A stretch of DNA of 34,302 nucleotides from Actinomycetes bacterium (GCA_021826315.1 JAKAZZ010000026.1:1-34302), one strand, 5' to 3'. Shown: positions 17,797-25,787, numbered from the stretch's first letter. Translations and numbers: made by a program. Notes: a model not told the origin generated them from the letters alone.

Positions 17797-18264
17797 ATGA
17801 ACAGTGACAGAATAGAAATTTTCGCTAGCGACAAGCCGCTAACTACATTTCAAGCACTCAAAGACACCTTGGGCGCGTCACACTTGGAGCTAGCCTTTTA
17901 CCTCGGTGATCATATCAACAAGATCAAAGGCTACGCTAGCGGCCGACTACCAACGCCTCCAGAGTATCAAACAAAACTCTACGTTCTGCTAGCAGAGCTG
18001 GACACTCGCGCGGACTCAATTGCTGACGCTATCGAGCGGCAAATTAACGAGATTGGGTCAGCTCCGAAAAAGGTGACGATCAAAGTCCCATCGACGTCAA
18101 TCGAAGCCTTCAATCAAGGCTTACACTAACAACAATTTGCAATTAGGTCGGCCCTATTAGGCGCCTCCCGAGCCGGAGTTGAGGCGATTATAACCATCGA
18201 CTCAGGCTCTACCGAACCAAGAGTCATTGATGAGTTACCAGTAGTGACGGTGTCCCACAATTAG
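17797..18264 (+). pseudogene. Unrecognised HTH-like protein with an in-frame stop (110 + 44 codons)
   Basis: The ATG at 17797 has AAGGGG six bases upstream. The 110-residue product contains ALKDTLGASHLELAFYLGDH followed by NKIKGYASGRLPTPPEY, which resembles an XRE-type helix-turn-helix, then a long helix and VTIKVPSTSIEAF. It ends at TAA 18127-18129. The same frame continues for 44 further codons with good protein character (AIRSALLGASRAGVEAIITID) to TAG 18262-18264, so the gene was probably about 154 codons long and has acquired a nonsense codon. The 110-residue form could still be made and be functional. The family is unknown. Confidence 0.6.
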
Positions 18265-18558
18265 AGATGAGCGCCCCCCTAAAAAAGGCGCTTCGTCGAA
18301 AACTTGTATGATTTGATCTAGATTGCCAACCGCAACAGTTGAGAGTATGGCTGCGAGATCCTCCACGCATAGATTCTCTACGGTAAATAGGCACCCTAAT
18401 TCGTTACTACGGTCGAATTATTGACCAACACGGCTTCAAACCGAGACGCGAACAATACGGCAGACTGTAGTCACGATACTCCAAGGTTAGTTGCTCTTTT
18501 CAAATCAGGTTAGCGAACCAAGTTGGAGAAATATTCAGCCATATTATTTCTCAGAGCA
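18265..18558. other. Short non-coding stretch
   Basis: It begins with the 16-bp word shared with 3113-3128. A short plus-strand frame near 18400-18470 (YYGRIIDQHGFKPRREQYGRL) looks like a protein fragment but has no start and cannot be assigned. Confidence 0.35.
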
Positions 18559-19386
18559 CTAATTCATGTACCCAATTACGTTTGCTTCTACTACTTTGAT
18601 GACGTCGCTCGGGATGTCGTCAACTGCGATACGGTACGTCTCGTTTCGACGAGGGTTGAAAATTCCAAGATATTTGATATTTCGGAATTCTTGATGAATC
18701 GAGTGAAGTCCAAGTCGCCAATAAATCAGCAGTTGTAGCGTGTGATCTTTATTCGGCGGGAACTTGGATACCTTAAACTCCCACAAAGTATCGTGGGTCG
18801 TAAAATCACCATCGCCTTTGAGCACGGTGTCGGTGTAACCTCCCTCAAAGGTGAACCCATCGAGAATTTTTTTACCGAACACTTCAAAGAAGTGAATTGA
18901 TCGAGTTACCATCGTTCGCACATTCTCTGCCGTCTCCTCATCGGGAGAGATTTCATCGTCGGGAGGGTATTCGAATACGCCAGCCCTAAAAACTGGATCG
19001 TAGGCAGCGAGTTGGATTGCGTATCTGATCGATGCGTTATCTAAACCCTTCATTAGCTCGATCATCTTCTTTGCTCGTATGCTTTCATTAAGCATTTCGG
19101 CACCAAGTAAAGATATCCGGAACGATTCCGCCGCACTCGTACCAGTCATAAACCTTGTCAAATAGTCAACAGCGAGTCCAATGAGAGTGGGCTTTACATT
19201 CTCTATCGGGTTTAGCGCATCTATGCCTTCCCCTAGCATTTTCATAGTGAAGTCTTTCGCTTTTATATAGCCAAGCCTTGGCTGCCGAACACTCCTCACG
19301 CGTTGAGTGACGGACATACGAGAGAGCATCTCTGTCTTTGCCTTCCCATATTTTTTCTGTAAATAGTCCAAATCGAAATTTTCCAT
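18559..19386 (-). CDS. PD-(D/E)XK nuclease-like protein
   Basis: A 275-residue soluble protein. The start is the ATG at 19384-19386, with GAGGG 12 bases upstream; the frame is open for 11 more codons. The C-terminal third has the layout of a PD-(D/E)XK nuclease fold. GGYTDTVLKGDGDF (about 182-195) supplies the Asp, LWEFKVS (about 201-207) the ExK pair, and HTLQLLIYWRLGLHS (about 215-229) the helix with Gln often seen in RecB/Cas4-like members. The N-terminal part (YLQKKYGKAKTEML, LIGLAVDYLTRFMTG) is helical. Similar uncharacterised proteins occur in mobile elements of Gram-positive bacteria, to my recollection. It is intact and alone on the minus strand inside the element. Possible roles are element defence, repair or DNA processing; none is proven. 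Confidence 0.7.
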   Translation of the reverse strand: MENFDLDYLQKKYGKAKTEMLSRMSVTQRVRSVRQPRLGYIKAKDFTMKMLGEGIDALNPIENVKPTLIGLAVDYLTRFMTGTSAAESFRISLLGAEMLNESIRAKKMIELMKGLDNASIRYAIQLAAYDPVFRAGVFEYPPDDEISPDEETAENVRTMVTRSIHFFEVFGKKILDGFTFEGGYTDTVLKGDGDFTTHDTLWEFKVSKFPPNKDHTLQLLIYWRLGLHSIHQEFRNIKYLGIFNPRRNETYRIAVDDIPSDVIKVVEANVIGYMN

Positions 19387-19913
19387 TTTCTGTGACACCC
19401 TCATATTTTGAAATTGCAAATATACGAAAGAAAATCGTACTATACCTTGATGACTGTAACCTTCTCCGCTTAATCAAATTTGAATTTTGTAAAGATTCAG
19501 AGCACTTTCCGACACTTAATCAAAGCTTATACAGCAAATCATTCGCCTGTGGTTCAGCAACGTGGATAACTCCGATGATCTGAATCAAGACGTAAACACG
19601 GCCCCAAAAAAATTTTGAAAAATTTTGAAAAAAATCCAACTTCCATTGCTACTTACATACATGAGCGCTTGCAAATAGCAATATTCGCAGGTCAGAGTCA
19701 CGAGTAAAAGGAGCGTGGATAAATGTAATGGATAAAAATGACGGGTTCCGACCTAAAGATGCGGTTGCTTCAACTTGTTTACAAAGCGATTCGTCGGTCC
19801 AAAAAGCTTTGGTCACCAGTTAGGTAGTTTTTTCTCAACAATGTCTTTTCTATAACTGGACATATCAAATACCGCGAGGTATGCGAGACAGATGAACACA
19901 ACGAAAGGAATTA
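19387..19913. other. Divergent non-coding region of the element, A+T-rich
   Basis: It lies between the nuclease gene and the plus-strand transfer genes and probably holds promoters for both. At 19606-19637 there is an A/T-rich run with a doubled AAAAATTTTG. A minus-strand frame reaching 19813 (up to 106 codons) contains one clear hydrophobic stretch (FAVFSLIPFVVFICLAYLAVF) and could encode a small membrane protein. It lacks a good ribosome binding site and overlaps the next plus-strand frame, so it is not called separately. Confidence 0.4.
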
Positions 19914-20150
19914 ATGAGAAAACCGCAAAACGGACAAAAGTCGGGAAGATCGGATTTGGAAGTTTCAAAGCACCAAGTTCCGCGTGGGGTGAATCCATAT
20001 CGTGATTCGATCTTGCGGGCAGTGTTATCGGAACTCCGATCATTGGAAAGTGATAATTCCAAACTCCCACAAGCAAATCGTCGCATTTGCAAAGGAATAC
20101 AAACCGGCACTTCAGGAGAAATGCCTTCAACACAAAGGAGACAGCAATGA
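19914..20150 (+). CDS. Possible small basic protein upstream of the transfer genes
   Basis: A 78-codon frame from ATG 19914 with AAAGGA four bases upstream, ending in a TGA that overlaps the next start codon (ATGA at 20147-20150). These two features favour a real, translationally coupled gene. Against it are its Ser/Gln/Arg-rich composition, the lack of any recognisable motif and a competing open frame on the minus strand. The middle (DSILRAVLSELRSLESDNS) could form an amphipathic helix. Confidence 0.35.
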   Translation: MRKPQNGQKSGRSDLEVSKHQVPRGVNPYRDSILRAVLSELRSLESDNSKLPQANRRICKGIQTGTSGEMPSTQRRQQ

Positions 20151-20476
20151 ACTACAAATTGGATACAAGTGCGGCCCTAATCGACGTCGCCCAAGAGCCA
20201 ATACAGCTATTGGACAACACTTCAAAACTTCAAAAGAAAGATCAGGACGGAAATCCGATCTGGATTTTGAAGGTCACGATGCTTATGGACGGCGATGTGG
20301 AAGTTCTAACACTTAGAACTACCGAAACACACGAGTTCTTAAAGCGGAAAGCCACTATTCGCGTAGGAACCTTGGTATTGCGACCATATGAGTTTCAGAA
20401 CCGATCAGGCTTCACTCTCTTCGCTAGTGACATAACGCTGGCCGGAAAAGAGAACCAACTAGGTGCTGCCAAGTAA
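20147..20476 (+). CDS. Small element protein, possible OB-fold-like accessory factor
   Basis: A 109-residue protein. The ATG at 20147 has AAGGAG eight bases upstream. The body is beta-rich: NPIWILKVTMLMDGDVEVLTL, then RTTETHEFLKRKATIRVGTL, then FQNRSGFTLFASDITLAG. Proteins of this size and pattern are common just upstream of the FtsK-like gene in actinomycete elements, where they are uncharacterised. The strand pattern (WxxxV, aromatic-Gly-Ser near the end) recalls single-stranded-DNA-binding OB folds, but that is a guess. It is followed after 60 bp by the translocase gene, so it probably shares its transcript. Confidence 0.65.
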   Translation: MNYKLDTSAALIDVAQEPIQLLDNTSKLQKKDQDGNPIWILKVTMLMDGDVEVLTLRTTETHEFLKRKATIRVGTLVLRPYEFQNRSGFTLFASDITLAGKENQLGAAK

Positions 20477-20536
20477 TCGCAAGAGTCTCGATGCGCTCGC
20501 CCGTCGGGACTCTTGCCACAAGTTCAAAGGAGAAAA

Positions 20537-21886
20537 ATGGAAATCTCAAATAAACGCATCGGTACAGACGGAATTGCAGGGAGGCGGATCATGAATTTAT
20601 ACGGCATTCGTATCGAAGTAACTTTTTTGTCAATAATAAGCAGCTGCTACGTCGCCATGTTGTATCTAGGCATCCCCAATGCAATCACTCTCAGCTTGTT
20701 AGCTAGTGTGTGCCTTTCACTCATAATCTACGAAAAAACCAGGAGAGAGATTTACAAAAAGCTGGAACTCTCGCACTGGAGGCGACGGCTGCAAAGGGCC
20801 TTACAACATCAGCCTTACGGTATTCGACTTCATTTTCCAAAAGTCAACAGAGTTGAACACACAACTGTAGGAACGAAGCTTTTTTTGACAATAAGAAGTG
20901 GGGCAACCGCAGAAGATTATGAAAAGGTAGGTCCATACCTTGCTGTATTCTTCAGAATTGAATCGGCTCTAGTGATCCAAAATCAGACTGACGCGTCACA
21001 GATTGAAATTACTCTGAGAAGAATTAACCCCCTAGAGTTACCCGCATCCCAGTTTCCAGCCATCGACAACTTTAAAAGTTCATGTTGGAAGCCAATCCCA
21101 ATTGGAACAGATCAAGTCGGAAGAATCGTTCATTACGAGCTCTTTGAGAACAACTTGCTAATCGGTGGCGCTCCGGGCTCCGGTAAAACCGCTGTTCTGA
21201 CCAACTTACTCTTATCGACAGCAAGCGACCCTAAATGCACCATATTTTTATTCGATCCTAAAGAAGTAGATTTAGCTGTATTTGCGCACGACGCCTTTCG
21301 ATATGTCTCGACAGACATTACGAAGGCGGTCGAGACATTGATCGCAATCAGAACGATCATGGATAGCACGTACAGCAAATTGAAGCAAGCTCGTCTCCGC
21401 AAACTTAATCGAGACGGCAATATTGGAATCACGTTAGTCATAATTGATGAATTACCGTTTTACGTGAATCATCAAAATAAGGAACAAGCCAAAGCCTTCA
21501 CCGAGACCCTAAGAGACATTATTTCGAGGGGAAGGGCTTGCGGGATATCGGTTGTCTTGGTTGCACAGAAACCCTCCGCTGAGAATGTCCCAACATCGAT
21601 TAGAGATCTTGTCAATTGCAGAATTGCGATGTGGAGTACTACTGACGAAGCCTCCAACACGGTTCTTGGCACTTCCTCCGCATCAAAAGGTTTTTCGGCG
21701 GCGGCACTTAATGAAAATGTAACTGGAGTCGGGTGGCTAAAAAACAAAGGCGACACACCAATTCTGTTTAGGACCTACTGGGTGGATGATGAGGCTCTCA
21801 GAGACCTGTCGATAAATATAAGTGAAGCCCGTAGCAAAAGAGCTCAGATGCAATCACCACGCGAAAAAGTGGAAGGAGATAGGTAG
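20537..21886 (+). CDS. FtsK/SpoIIIE-type conjugal DNA translocase (TraB/TraSA-like)
   Basis: A 449-residue ATPase. Two membrane segments (about residues 27-45 and 49-66) anchor it. Walker A is GGAPGSGKT at about 210-218, followed by LFDPKEVDL, Walker B LVIIDELP at about 300-307, and then RGRACGISVVLVAQKP and RDLVNCRIAMW, characteristic of FtsK motors. In pSAM2-type elements this one protein moves double-stranded DNA between mycelia or cells. The start is the ATG at 20537 with AAAGGAGA just upstream; an earlier in-frame ATG at 20513 lacks one. The stop at 21886 abuts the rep gene (next ATG at 21887), so the genes form one operon. Length and motifs are complete. Confidence 0.9.
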   Translation: MEISNKRIGTDGIAGRRIMNLYGIRIEVTFLSIISSCYVAMLYLGIPNAITLSLLASVCLSLIIYEKTRREIYKKLELSHWRRRLQRALQHQPYGIRLHFPKVNRVEHTTVGTKLFLTIRSGATAEDYEKVGPYLAVFFRIESALVIQNQTDASQIEITLRRINPLELPASQFPAIDNFKSSCWKPIPIGTDQVGRIVHYELFENNLLIGGAPGSGKTAVLTNLLLSTASDPKCTIFLFDPKEVDLAVFAHDAFRYVSTDITKAVETLIAIRTIMDSTYSKLKQARLRKLNRDGNIGITLVIIDELPFYVNHQNKEQAKAFTETLRDIISRGRACGISVVLVAQKPSAENVPTSIRDLVNCRIAMWSTTDEASNTVLGTSSASKGFSAAALNENVTGVGWLKNKGDTPILFRTYWVDDEALRDLSINISEARSKRAQMQSPREKVEGDR

Positions 21887-22237
21887 ATGAAAAATGATGA
21901 ATTCGATCCAAAAATAAGGGATCAAATACTCGAAAGGGCGGCTTTCGGATACGACGAGCTTCTGGAAGCAGCAAGAAATGCGCGGTACTGCGCACATCCA
22001 ATCGAGTTTTCGACGGAAAGCCCAAGCGACTTACAGAATCGGTACCAGAAGACACCGTCAAAGTTTGACTTCAAATTCAGCTTCTTTAAGGCGTGTGGCT
22101 CGCGAAAATTTCAGATATGCGAAGCATGCGCGACAGTTTACCGATATGACGTGCAGAAATTGATCAAAGCGGACTTCTCATGTTTCGTGAGGGAACTAAG
22201 GATGGTCAACGTGGAAATATCTACTTTCTTACGTTGA
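21887..22237 (+). CDS. N-terminal, zinc-binding part of a split RepSA-like initiator
   Basis: A 116-residue frame starting immediately after the translocase stop, with AAGGAG about 10 bases upstream. It carries ARYCAHPIEF and then KACGSRKFQICEACATVYRYD, the Cys-rich module that precedes the catalytic domain in RepSA-type replication initiators of actinomycete elements. The last 20 residues (CFVRELRMVNVEISTFLR) do not fit the family. The natural continuation is encoded in the overlapping next frame, so this is probably the N-terminal part of a single gene broken by a frameshift between about 22165 and 22200. Confidence 0.75.
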   Translation: MKNDEFDPKIRDQILERAAFGYDELLEAARNARYCAHPIEFSTESPSDLQNRYQKTPSKFDFKFSFFKACGSRKFQICEACATVYRYDVQKLIKADFSCFVRELRMVNVEISTFLR

Positions 22238-23319
22238 CAGCACCTTCCTTTGGATCTCCCCATCACAATAGGGTTGAACGCGACGGTAAAGCTGTGCCGT
22301 GCCACGCTAACCCAAAGGTGGAGAAGTGCATTCATGGATCAAGTCTTGTCTGTGGAAAAATTCATGACCAGAAGGACGACGACCTTGGATCGCCCCTTTG
22401 CACACAGTGTTTCGATTACGAGAACGCAGTACTTTGGAACGCATGCAGCGCAAAGCTTTGGCACGTCACTATCATACAAATACGGCGCGCCATCGCAAAA
22501 AAATTGAATCTCACAGAAGCGAAGTTCCGCAAATTCGTGAAAGTCGAATATGTCAAAGTAGCTGAGATGCAGGCACGATGCTTAGTCCACTTCCACGTAC
22601 TTCTTCGAGTAGATCTGATTGCGGATAACCCTGAAATCGAAAAGGCGCTTAGTGATACAACGTTGATAAGCAATGCGATTTTGTCGGGCGTAAAAGATTC
22701 GCGATTCAATCCAAAACTCTCAGATTTCAAAAGCGGTTACAAAGTCGAATTTGCTTGGGGAGACCAAATTAAGGTTAGACCAGTCGATAGCGACGAACTT
22801 CCTAAACTGGCTCGCTACCTTTCGAAATACGTAACAAAGTCGATCGCTGACAGTTACGGGATGCCCAGGCGAATCTCGAACATCGCAACAGTTCTTAGTT
22901 CTAGCGCACCTGCTCACGTGAAGAAAATGATTCAGACAGCTTGGAAGCTTGGTGACGAACCCGCACTAAAAGTTTTCAAACTACCTAAATGGGCACATGA
23001 ATTTGGATTCGGTGGCCAAGTTGTCACAAAGTCACATCAGTTCCCAATGAGTTTCGGTGAGCTTAGACAAAACCGAAAAGACTGGGCTATCAGAAACCGA
23101 TCGGCGTCAACTCTATTACCGGATAAAGAGTTTTTCAAAGAAGTCAAGTCAATCGTACATCGCGGTTGGAAATTCATTGGTGACGCAATAATCGTTGCTT
23201 CCTTGGGCAGAAAAAGGGCACAGATGAGGCGCGACGCTAGAGAAGCAAGAGATTACGAAGCCATGGAACGAAACGGCGAATTTGGTTCGGACGAATCGGG
23301 AGATGTTCAAGATGAATAA
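22180..23319 (+). CDS. Catalytic part of a RepSA-like rolling-circle initiator
   Basis: A 379-residue frame overlapping the previous one by 58 bp in a different phase. It begins with FLTLTAPSFG, normally found directly after the Cys-rich module. It continues with CIHGSSLVCG, then PLCTQCFDYENAVLWN (a second CxxC), then VAEMQARCLVHFHVLLRVD. The last contains the HUH metal-binding motif HFH at about residues 137-139. YLSKYVTKS at about 213-221 carries the candidate catalytic Tyr. HUH endonucleases nick the element origin and start rolling-circle replication. An ATG at 22180 could allow independent translation, but a ribosome binding site is not evident. It ends eight bases inside xis. Confidence 0.85.
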   Translation: MFREGTKDGQRGNIYFLTLTAPSFGSPHHNRVERDGKAVPCHANPKVEKCIHGSSLVCGKIHDQKDDDLGSPLCTQCFDYENAVLWNACSAKLWHVTIIQIRRAIAKKLNLTEAKFRKFVKVEYVKVAEMQARCLVHFHVLLRVDLIADNPEIEKALSDTTLISNAILSGVKDSRFNPKLSDFKSGYKVEFAWGDQIKVRPVDSDELPKLARYLSKYVTKSIADSYGMPRRISNIATVLSSSAPAHVKKMIQTAWKLGDEPALKVFKLPKWAHEFGFGGQVVTKSHQFPMSFGELRQNRKDWAIRNRSASTLLPDKEFFKEVKSIVHRGWKFIGDAIIVASLGRKRAQMRRDAREARDYEAMERNGEFGSDESGDVQDE

Positions 23320-23578
23320 GAATAAAGACAACCTTGCCAGCAAGTATCTTTTAAGCATTGATGAGGCTGCAATGATCTTAGGCATCACACGCGCAACCGC
23401 CTACCGAGCAATTAACAACAACACGTTTCCCGTGGCAGTTGTAAAGATTGGTGGAAGAATGAAAGTTGTGAAACAGGCACTTCTCAACTTTTTGGCGGAT
23501 AACCATCCCTGTCAGATCGGCAATTCATGCGCAATAAGGTGCAATCGTGAGAGCCGATCCGGTTATTCAAACACGTAA
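23312..23578 (+). CDS. xis: Excisionase-like HTH protein
   Basis: An 88-residue protein with a winged helix-turn-helix of the excisionase/MerR type: LLSIDEAAMILGITRATAYR, then INNNTFPVAVVKIGGRMKVVKQALLNFL. The N-terminal part is basic. The ATG at 23312 lies inside the end of rep (overlap 8 bp), with GGGAG at 23298-23302 as ribosome binding site; an earlier in-frame start at 23282 is less likely. In pSAM2-type elements Xis directs the integrase towards excision. Its stop is only 15 bp from the end of the convergent int gene. Confidence 0.85.
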   Translation: MNKNKDNLASKYLLSIDEAAMILGITRATAYRAINNNTFPVAVVKIGGRMKVVKQALLNFLADNHPCQIGNSCAIRCNRESRSGYSNT

Positions 23579-23593
23579 TGCTGTATTCGCATT

Positions 23594-24817
23594 TTAACCG
23601 AGGAGTTCACCGATATGGTAGGCCGCCTTCCGGTCATACTCTGGAACATCATCCGTGTAATGCATTGCCATGTGAATTGTAGACCATCCTAAACGGGACT
23701 GCTTTTGTCTATCCGAAACTATTGCGTCAACCGCTGTAGCCTGGAAGTGACGCATGGAATGTAGGTGAATCTCTTTCGACACTCCTGCTGCGTCGCGGAT
23801 ACGGCTGAATGCGTGAGAAACACTGTCAGGGTGCGGCGGCGTTGTTCCGCTTGGTTCAAATGAAAAAACATAGCAATCCTCGCTAAGGCAATTTCCAGAA
23901 CTTTGAGCAAATTCCGCTTGTGTCGCTTTTAGTGATCGAAGTTCATTCAAGGTCGTGCTGTCAATTGCAAGTCGTCGGTTTCCTGCTACCGTTTTCGTTC
24001 CCTTGGTTATGATCTTGCCATTCAAACCAACGACTGCTTTCGAAATTTTAATAAGCTCCTGAGTAAAGTCTATGTCACCCCATTGCAAGGCGCAAAGTTC
24101 ACCCCTTCGCATGCCAGTGGCCGCAATCACACGCACCATGCATCTGTATCTAATGTCGAACTGCTTTGAAGCTTCCAAAATCAAATTCACTTCCTCGGTT
24201 CGTGGAGCGCGAATATGCTTTGCTGGATCAAGATCCGAGTTTCGAAGTTCCGATTTAGCGACAGGATTTTTCAGTGTGTCACCGCTCCACTTTTCAGATA
24301 ATTTGCATATGCGCCCCAAGATTGCCCTAGTTTGTCTTACTGATGACATTGATAGTTTCCCCGAAGACACCGAATCGCTAGAGCTCCCCTTTCGAATAAT
24401 CGACTTTTGAGAAAGCTCATTCAAAAATCTTTCAATATCGAGCGTTGTTAGTTCGACGATCTTGCGCTTGCCAATTGAGCTCTCGATATGGTTACGAATT
24501 ATACTTTCGTAACGTTTTGTGGTCGTTGGGGATAAGTTTGGCCACTCCATTTCCTTCCACAACTCAATCAGCTGGTTAACTGTAATCTTTTCCCACTGTA
24601 TTCCCTGGTCATTACGTCTGACACGCTGATCACCGAGCTCAAGCTTCCACCGCATTAGTTCCGATTGTGCTTCCCTAAACGAACCCTTGAAGCGCCTGTG
24701 TTTGTGAATCGGTGTGTTTTTTTCATTTCGCCCGACATAAACGCGAAGCTCCCAAACGTTAGGCGCTTTTGCTAGCCTAATTCCAGGCGTACTCTTACCG
24801 ACAGATTTAACCGCCAT
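23594..24817 (-). CDS. int: Tyrosine-family site-specific integrase
   Basis: A 407-residue integrase. An arm-binding N-terminal region (about 1-75) is followed by a SAM-like core-binding domain (about 77-190) and the catalytic domain. Catalytic residues are visible. The Arg is in TGMRRGEL (R237), the Lys is near ITKGTKT (about 272-275), and HLHSMRH gives H353 and R356. Trp replaces the second His in RLGWST (W378), and the Tyr is in MAMHYTD (Y387). Trp at that site is acceptable in this superfamily. The ATG at 24815-24817 is 78 bp from the att core and faces away from it. The gene is convergent with rep-xis. It would recombine attP with the tRNA 3' end. Confidence 0.95.
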   Translation of the reverse strand: MAVKSVGKSTPGIRLAKAPNVWELRVYVGRNEKNTPIHKHRRFKGSFREAQSELMRWKLELGDQRVRRNDQGIQWEKITVNQLIELWKEMEWPNLSPTTTKRYESIIRNHIESSIGKRKIVELTTLDIERFLNELSQKSIIRKGSSSDSVSSGKLSMSSVRQTRAILGRICKLSEKWSGDTLKNPVAKSELRNSDLDPAKHIRAPRTEEVNLILEASKQFDIRYRCMVRVIAATGMRRGELCALQWGDIDFTQELIKISKAVVGLNGKIITKGTKTVAGNRRLAIDSTTLNELRSLKATQAEFAQSSGNCLSEDCYVFSFEPSGTTPPHPDSVSHAFSRIRDAAGVSKEIHLHSMRHFQATAVDAIVSDRQKQSRLGWSTIHMAMHYTDDVPEYDRKAAYHIGELLG

Positions 24818-24838
24818 CTAAACCCCCAATAACCTCAT

Positions 24839-24861
24839 TGTTGGGTTTTATGTTGGGTTAA
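24839..24861 (+). repeat. Two 12-bp direct repeats, candidate integrase arm sites (right)
   Basis: TGTTGGGTTT at 24839 and TGTTGGGTTA at 24851, period 12, are the same word and orientation as the three copies at 15610-15645. They lie between the int start and the att core, where they may also overlap the int promoter. That gives a natural route to autoregulation (inference). Confidence 0.75.
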
Positions 24862-24894
24862 TTCTATAAGCAATTCGCATAATGCCATCTGAAC

Positions 24895-24971
<77 letters not shown>

Positions 24972-25067
24972 GAAAACATACTAATGTAATTTGCTCCGGA
25001 GCGATCCATAGATTTGCAATTCGACAGGTTGAAGTACTTGGTTTAGTTGCATTATCCTCAATAATTA

Positions 25068-25787
25068 GTGTTTCTAAGTGCTGATGTAGGCGAAACGTTC
25101 AAAGAAGAGTTGGTAGGATTCGACGCCGAGGTGATACCATTAGTCGACGTTGTCAACGTCGCCTGCGGTGGCCACGGAGGTACCTTCTCAAGTATCACCA
25201 CTGCAATAAATCTGGCTAAAGAAAATCGTGTCAAAATTGCGGCTCACCCTTCCTATTTAGATCCTGAACACTTCGGTAGGAGGTCACTCGAGGTAGCAAC
25301 TACATTGTTGCAGCAGCAGTTACAAGACCAGCTTTCATTCATAGGCGAAATCGCCGGAGAAATCCCTCGATTGATAAAGGCTCACGGTGCCCTCTACAAC
25401 GATATGTTTTCAAACAGAGACCTAGCCGGTGTCTTTCTCGAAGCGATTATCCCACATGCAAAAGAGGCAACTATCGTTGGAGCCCCAGGTAGTGCCTTGG
25501 AGACGCTATGTTATGAAAGCGAGATCACTTTCATGAGGGAAGGGTTTGCGGATCGTCGATACCTCAAAGATGGCTCGCTTTCTCCACGGTCCACCGATGG
25601 CTCTCTCCTTAGCCAGCCCCACGAGATTATGGAACAGGTTCGAACAATCGTCGAAGAATCAGCCGTGATCTCTGCGACAGGGGAGAAGATACCCCTCTTA
25701 GTTGATACCATCTGCTTCCACGGAGATAATCGCCCTTCTGTCGATGCCCTTTATAAATTAACGTCCATACGAAGGGGCTCGAACTAA
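25068..25787 (+). CDS. pxpA: 5-oxoprolinase subunit A (LamB/YcsF family)
   Basis: A 239-residue LamB/YcsF-family protein. With PxpB and PxpC it hydrolyses 5-oxo-L-proline to L-glutamate at the expense of ATP in the cytoplasm. Signatures in order are SADVGETF at residues 4-11, DVVNVACGGHGG at 27-38 (usually NIACGFHAG), KIAAHPSYLDPEHFGRRS, KAHGALYND, and CFHGDN near the end. It starts with GTG at 25068 because the conserved strand begins there; no Shine-Dalgarno is seen, so initiation may be leaderless. It stands 97 bp beyond the tRNA and 104 bp before the fused pxpBC, so the three activities form one unit. Confidence 0.9.
   Translation: MFLSADVGETFKEELVGFDAEVIPLVDVVNVACGGHGGTFSSITTAINLAKENRVKIAAHPSYLDPEHFGRRSLEVATTLLQQQLQDQLSFIGEIAGEIPRLIKAHGALYNDMFSNRDLAGVFLEAIIPHAKEATIVGAPGSALETLCYESEITFMREGFADRRYLKDGSLSPRSTDGSLLSQPHEIMEQVRTIVEESAVISATGEKIPLLVDTICFHGDNRPSVDALYKLTSIRRGSN

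Noticed and set aside
19813-20133. Minus-strand frame with one hydrophobic stretch (possible small membrane protein)
   Set aside because: No ribosome binding site at any of its ATGs, and its start half overlaps a plus-strand frame with better start signals. It remains possible but is not called.
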